The notes beneath the pieces are model-generated. The model did not search any database and was not told the DNA's origin. It was given only the letters and a program-made list of their open reading frames with translations. DNA of 12,500 nt from Penaeus vannamei (taxonomy: Eukaryota; Arthropoda; Malacostraca; Decapoda; Penaeidae): NCBI RefSeq assembly GCF_042767895.1, contig NC_091550.1, positions 30,209,484-30,221,983 on the forward strand, read 5' to 3'. Shown here in pieces: positions 10,070-12,500 of this stretch (position 1 is the first letter of the stretch; every line of letters begins with the position of its first letter). The position numbers and the translations under genes are program-made.

Positions 10070-10333
10070 ATGTTAAGTTGTTCTGTACGTGCAAAGATGC
10101 ACACATCGCAAGAGGCGATCTACGCGCCGCGCCGCGCATTCTTATCGCTATACGTGAGATTTTCGCTGGTATTCCCCAAGGTGGATACCCAATTGCAGTC
10201 TGCGTATGAGCTGGATGATGTGTCCCTTCTACGGTTGGGTCATCACGTCATCACCTTCCTCAGGGAATTTATTTTAAGTATCATTTACAACCACGAGGGT
10301 TGTCTTTCGGGTCAGTTGTCTCAGGGAAGCTGA
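10070..10333 (+). CDS. Small ORF of 87 codons inside the element, unrecognised
   Basis: It starts with ATG and ends with TGA. Its GC content and codon variety are clearly above the surrounding T-rich DNA, and the product includes YAPRRAFLSLYVRF and a GHHVITFLREF stretch. It could be a remnant of a gag-like gene, a captured fragment or chance. No domain is recognised. It lies within the predicted intron, so it would be translated only from unspliced RNA. Confidence 0.25.
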   Translation: MLSCSVRAKMHTSQEAIYAPRRAFLSLYVRFSLVFPKVDTQLQSAYELDDVSLLRLGHHVITFLREFILSIIYNHEGCLSGQLSQGS

Positions 10334-10336
10334 CCC
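10309..10336 (+). repeat. Hairpin over the end of the small ORF
   Basis: GGGTCAG (10309-10315) pairs with CTGACCC (10330-10336) across a 14 nt loop. It overlaps the stop codon of the small frame. Confidence 0.35.
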
Positions 10337-10596
10337 AAACCAGTCACCGTTTCATTCATTTTACGTACTAATTAAAGTACCATTTTTATGATTTCGCATA
10401 GTAGTTGATTAATATTGAAATTAACGTAAGTTTTTTGTTATTAGTGTGAATGTTTTTTTTTTCGTGCAGTCAGATCGGTGATTATTTTCATTAAACTCAA
10501 CTTACATTGCCACCCCCGCTTACATACCTGACCCTCCCCCCCCAATCTCCATCCATACCTCTTTTACCTTAGCCTCCCGCCCACCCACTCCTCCTC

Positions 10597-10650
10597 CCCT
10601 TCGCTTATTTCTTCCAACTTCCACCCTTCGCTTATTTCTTCCAACTTCCA
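10597..10650 (+). repeat. 27 bp tandem duplication
   Basis: Two exact head-to-tail copies of a 27 bp pyrimidine-rich unit that starts CCCTTCGCTTATTTC. They lie in a C/T-rich part of the element interior. Replication slippage is the simple explanation. Confidence 0.85.
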
Positions 10651-11202
10651 CGCTAACCTATTCCTTTCTTACCCACTCTCGCCCTTACTTTAACACATTA
10701 CTAATGACTCTAAAAAACTAAAATATATCTATCAACATTCTATTTTCTTCTCGTGTGCTATACTCTGACTACTCATTTCATAACTCCCACTCATTAAATT
10801 AATCAACTCGTCTACGCACTCACGCAGCCACATTCGCACATAGTCCCGCAGAAACCCGTTAATTGCACAAGAATTACATGCGTACTGTCTCCGGATGATA
10901 ATCGACTTGCGCCAACCGTGTATTCTTATCTTGCATTACGTTTTTCCGTGCAAATGTTGTCTTGAGGAAGTATATTTTGATGTAATGAGTCGCTCCCGAA
11001 GTATAAGGACTGCATTACCTGTTTTCATTATTGCTTTGCCTCAAATTGTTGTTGATGACGTGTGATATACTAGACAACTTCGTTGAATTGATACATTTAC
11101 TATTAGTCAGACGTATACCGTATGCACTATTGCACTGCACACTTCTGAACTCTGCATTGTTGCATTTTTTCTTTTTTCCAAGGAAGTTCGTCGTTCAAGA
11201 CA

Positions 11203-11216
11203 AGTCCTTGCGGACT
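11203..11216 (+). repeat. Stem-loop AGTCCTTGCGGACT, copy 1
   Basis: A 5 bp stem and TTGC loop. The 16 bases CAAGTCCTTGCGGACT are repeated exactly about 106 bp downstream. Confidence 0.5.
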
Positions 11217-11287
11217 GCGACACCTTTTGCTTCCTTTGTAGTTCTGCACAATGCTTATCTCTCGTAGATTTTCATCTCCTGCTATCT

Positions 11288-11336
11288 GAGACAATTGCAA
11301 CTCAAGCAAGTCCTTGCGGACTATTGCAATTGTCTC
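11288..11336 (+). repeat. Nested hairpin with stem-loop copy 2
   Basis: GAGACAATTGCAA (11288-11300) and TTGCAATTGTCTC (11324-11336) form a perfect 13 bp stem. Its loop contains the second AGTCC-TTGC-GGACT stem-loop (11309-11322). A further short stem, CTGTC...GACAG, lies near 11352-11370. Structured RNA near the 3' end of the element is likely; its role is unknown. Confidence 0.6.
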
Positions 11337-11606
11337 CCTAAGCATGTTCCTCTGTCTATCCTTGGACAGTGAATTATTGAAAAAATATAATAAAAATTGA
11401 AAATTCATGAAAATATTTGTAATAACAATCTTTGCAATCTGATATATCTTGATTATATTATCTTGATTACGGCCCCTGCTATAACACAACCCCCCCCCCC
11501 CCTGTTTGCCCTCCTGTTTCTCGCCCTGTCTCTGCCTCTGGTGTGCTTTTTTTTCAGAGCCAGCTTCATCCCGTCGGGGGCGACGGTTAGTAGCGTATGC
11601 CGAGCG

Positions 11607-11899
11607 ATCTGAGGAACAAGGGTTTCCTTTCCGCGTCTCCACTGCTAGGGACCCGCGACCAGCGCTCGAAACCTACAGCTCAGTTGACCCAACACACTTG
11701 ACCGGGGCCCACGGCCCTGACCACACCTCTCCTTAGGGGCGCTCCCCCACGCGCGCCCCGCTCGGCGCCCCTCTTGGGCTTCCTTGCCCACAATAACCCG
11801 CGCCACGCTACCTTCCAGCCATCTCCTATCAATAAACAGCTGAACCAGAATTGTGTCTCCATGAACCCACCAAATCAGGGCAACACAAAACCCCTGACA
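11607..11899 (+). repeat. 3' LTR
   Basis: Copy of the 5' LTR with no difference seen over 293 bp, and AATAAA at 11831-11836. It is followed directly by minisatellite sequence (CAGGAGCCCC). Near identity of the LTRs implies a recent insertion or gene conversion. Confidence 0.85.
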
Positions 11900-12500
11900 C
11901 AGGAGCCCCAACCACACGAGCTATAATAGAAGCCCAACCCCAACCACACGAGCTATAAAAGGAGCCCCAACCACAACCACACGAGCTATAAAAGGAGCCC
12001 CAACCCCAACCACACGAGCTATAACAGGAGCCCCAACCACACGAGCTATAACAGGAGCCCCAACCACAACCACACGAGCTATAACAGGAGCCCCAACCAC
12101 ACGAGCTATAACAGGAGCCCCAACTCCAACCACACGAGCTATAACAGGAGCCCTAACCCCAACCACACGAGCTATAACAGGAGCCTCAACCCCAACCACA
12201 CGAGCTATAACAGGAGCCCCAACCACACGAGCTATAACAGGAGCCCCAACTCCAACCACACGAGCTATAACAGGAGCCCCAACCCCAACCACACGAGCTA
12301 TAACAGGAACCCCAACCCCAACCACACGAGCTATAACAGGAGCCCCAACCACACGAGCTATAACAGGAGCCCTAACCACACGAGCTATAACAGGAGCCCC
12401 AACCACACGAGCTATAACAGGAGCCCCAACCACACGAGCTATAACAGGAGCCCCAACCACACGAGCTATAACAGGAGCCCCAACCACACGAGCTATAACA
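11900..12500 (+). repeat. Minisatellite array, right part
   Basis: About 20 or more units of the same 27/33 bp family, continuing past the window end. Two adjacent units carry TATAAAAG (11954-11961 and 11987-11994) in place of TATAACAG, and one unit near 11930 has lost a C. The last units are homogeneous 27 bp copies. The open frame on the minus strand is due to unit length divisible by three. Confidence 0.95.

Larger units (their letters stand above)
8581..11557 (+). other. Predicted intron forming the element body
   Basis: The donor ACT|GTAAGTAC at 8581 is 28 nt after the primer site. The acceptor is a run of 13 C, a long pyrimidine tract and TTTTTTTTCAG ending at 11557. Both are close to ideal, and only 49 nt remain between the acceptor and the 3' LTR. 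Splicing would remove 2977 nt and leave almost only LTR sequence. Splicing is predicted, not shown. Confidence 0.5.
8240..11899 (+). mobile_element. Non-autonomous LTR retrotransposon with intron-like body
   Basis: Two direct repeats of 293 bp, with no difference found by eye, bound a 3074 bp interior. Flanking ACAGG (8235-8239 and 11899-11903; or CAGG if the LTR ends at 11899) is a target duplication: without the element the minisatellite unit reads straight through. A primer-site-like sequence follows the 5' LTR and gives the plus orientation. The interior is AT-rich with T- and C-rich stretches and encodes no gag, protease, reverse transcriptase or integrase. It most resembles a LARD/TRIM type of element that would need enzymes from a relative (inference). 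The LTR ends, ATCTG...CTGAC(A), are not the usual TG...CA, and no good polypurine tract precedes the 3' LTR. Confidence 0.82.

Noticed and set aside
11481..11502. GCTATAACACAACCCC resembling a minisatellite unit within the element
   Set aside because: Only nine bases match contiguously and there is no tandem copy; probably coincidence.
8240..11899. LTR element read in the minus orientation
   Set aside because: No TGG-type primer site lies next to the right LTR on the minus strand, while the plus strand has one together with AATAAA and splice signals.
7730..12500. CRISPR-like regular array
   Set aside because: Units are head-to-tail with no unique spacers; the 6 bp length step is an internal duplication. 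It is a eukaryotic minisatellite.

Overview
The window looks like a piece of an arthropod nuclear genome, most likely a decapod crustacean such as a penaeid shrimp (inference). It has AT-rich introns around GC-rich exons with consensus GTGAG splice donors, very long microsatellites, a minisatellite, a fold-back transposon and an LTR element. The encoded C-terminus also resembles an arthropod family of secreted proteins. No bacterial or organellar genes, rRNA, tRNA or CRISPR array were seen.

Left half, 121-6913, minus strand: five exons of one gene can be joined with matching phases (6913-6572, 3322-3182, 1420-1265, 700-507, 274-121). They give an open frame of 328 residues ending in a stop at 121-123. 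The 5' exon or exons, which should hold the start codon and any signal peptide, lie beyond the acceptor at 6914; I see no convincing first exon in the window. The product has several basic cleavage-like sites, an acidic 14-residue tandem repeat, and a four-cysteine C-terminus (CX5C...CX6C) like a divergent DM4/DM12 domain. A secreted, processed precursor is the best reading, but I cannot name it.

The introns are filled with repeats. They hold a GA tract (927-1180), a roughly 1.1 kb fold-back element with long inverted arms carrying nuclear-receptor-like half-sites (about 1799-2918), a roughly 1.4 kb GGGA/GGAGGCAA tract abutting the exon 2 acceptor (3356-4777), and a compound CA/TA microsatellite (6216-6433).

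Right half, 6914-12500: after about 800 bp of unremarkable sequence comes a minisatellite of 27 and 33 bp units (7730-8239). It is interrupted by a 3.66 kb LTR element (8240-11899) and resumes at 11900 through the window end. The element has two LTRs of 293 bp that read as identical, a 4-5 bp target duplication that keeps the minisatellite in register, a Leu-tRNA-like primer binding site and a polyadenylation signal. It has no gag-pol. Its whole interior is framed by a strong splice donor just after the primer site and a strong acceptor just before the 3' LTR, so it looks like a non-autonomous element whose body is one intron.

Most long open frames in this window arise from stop-free repeats and are not genes.
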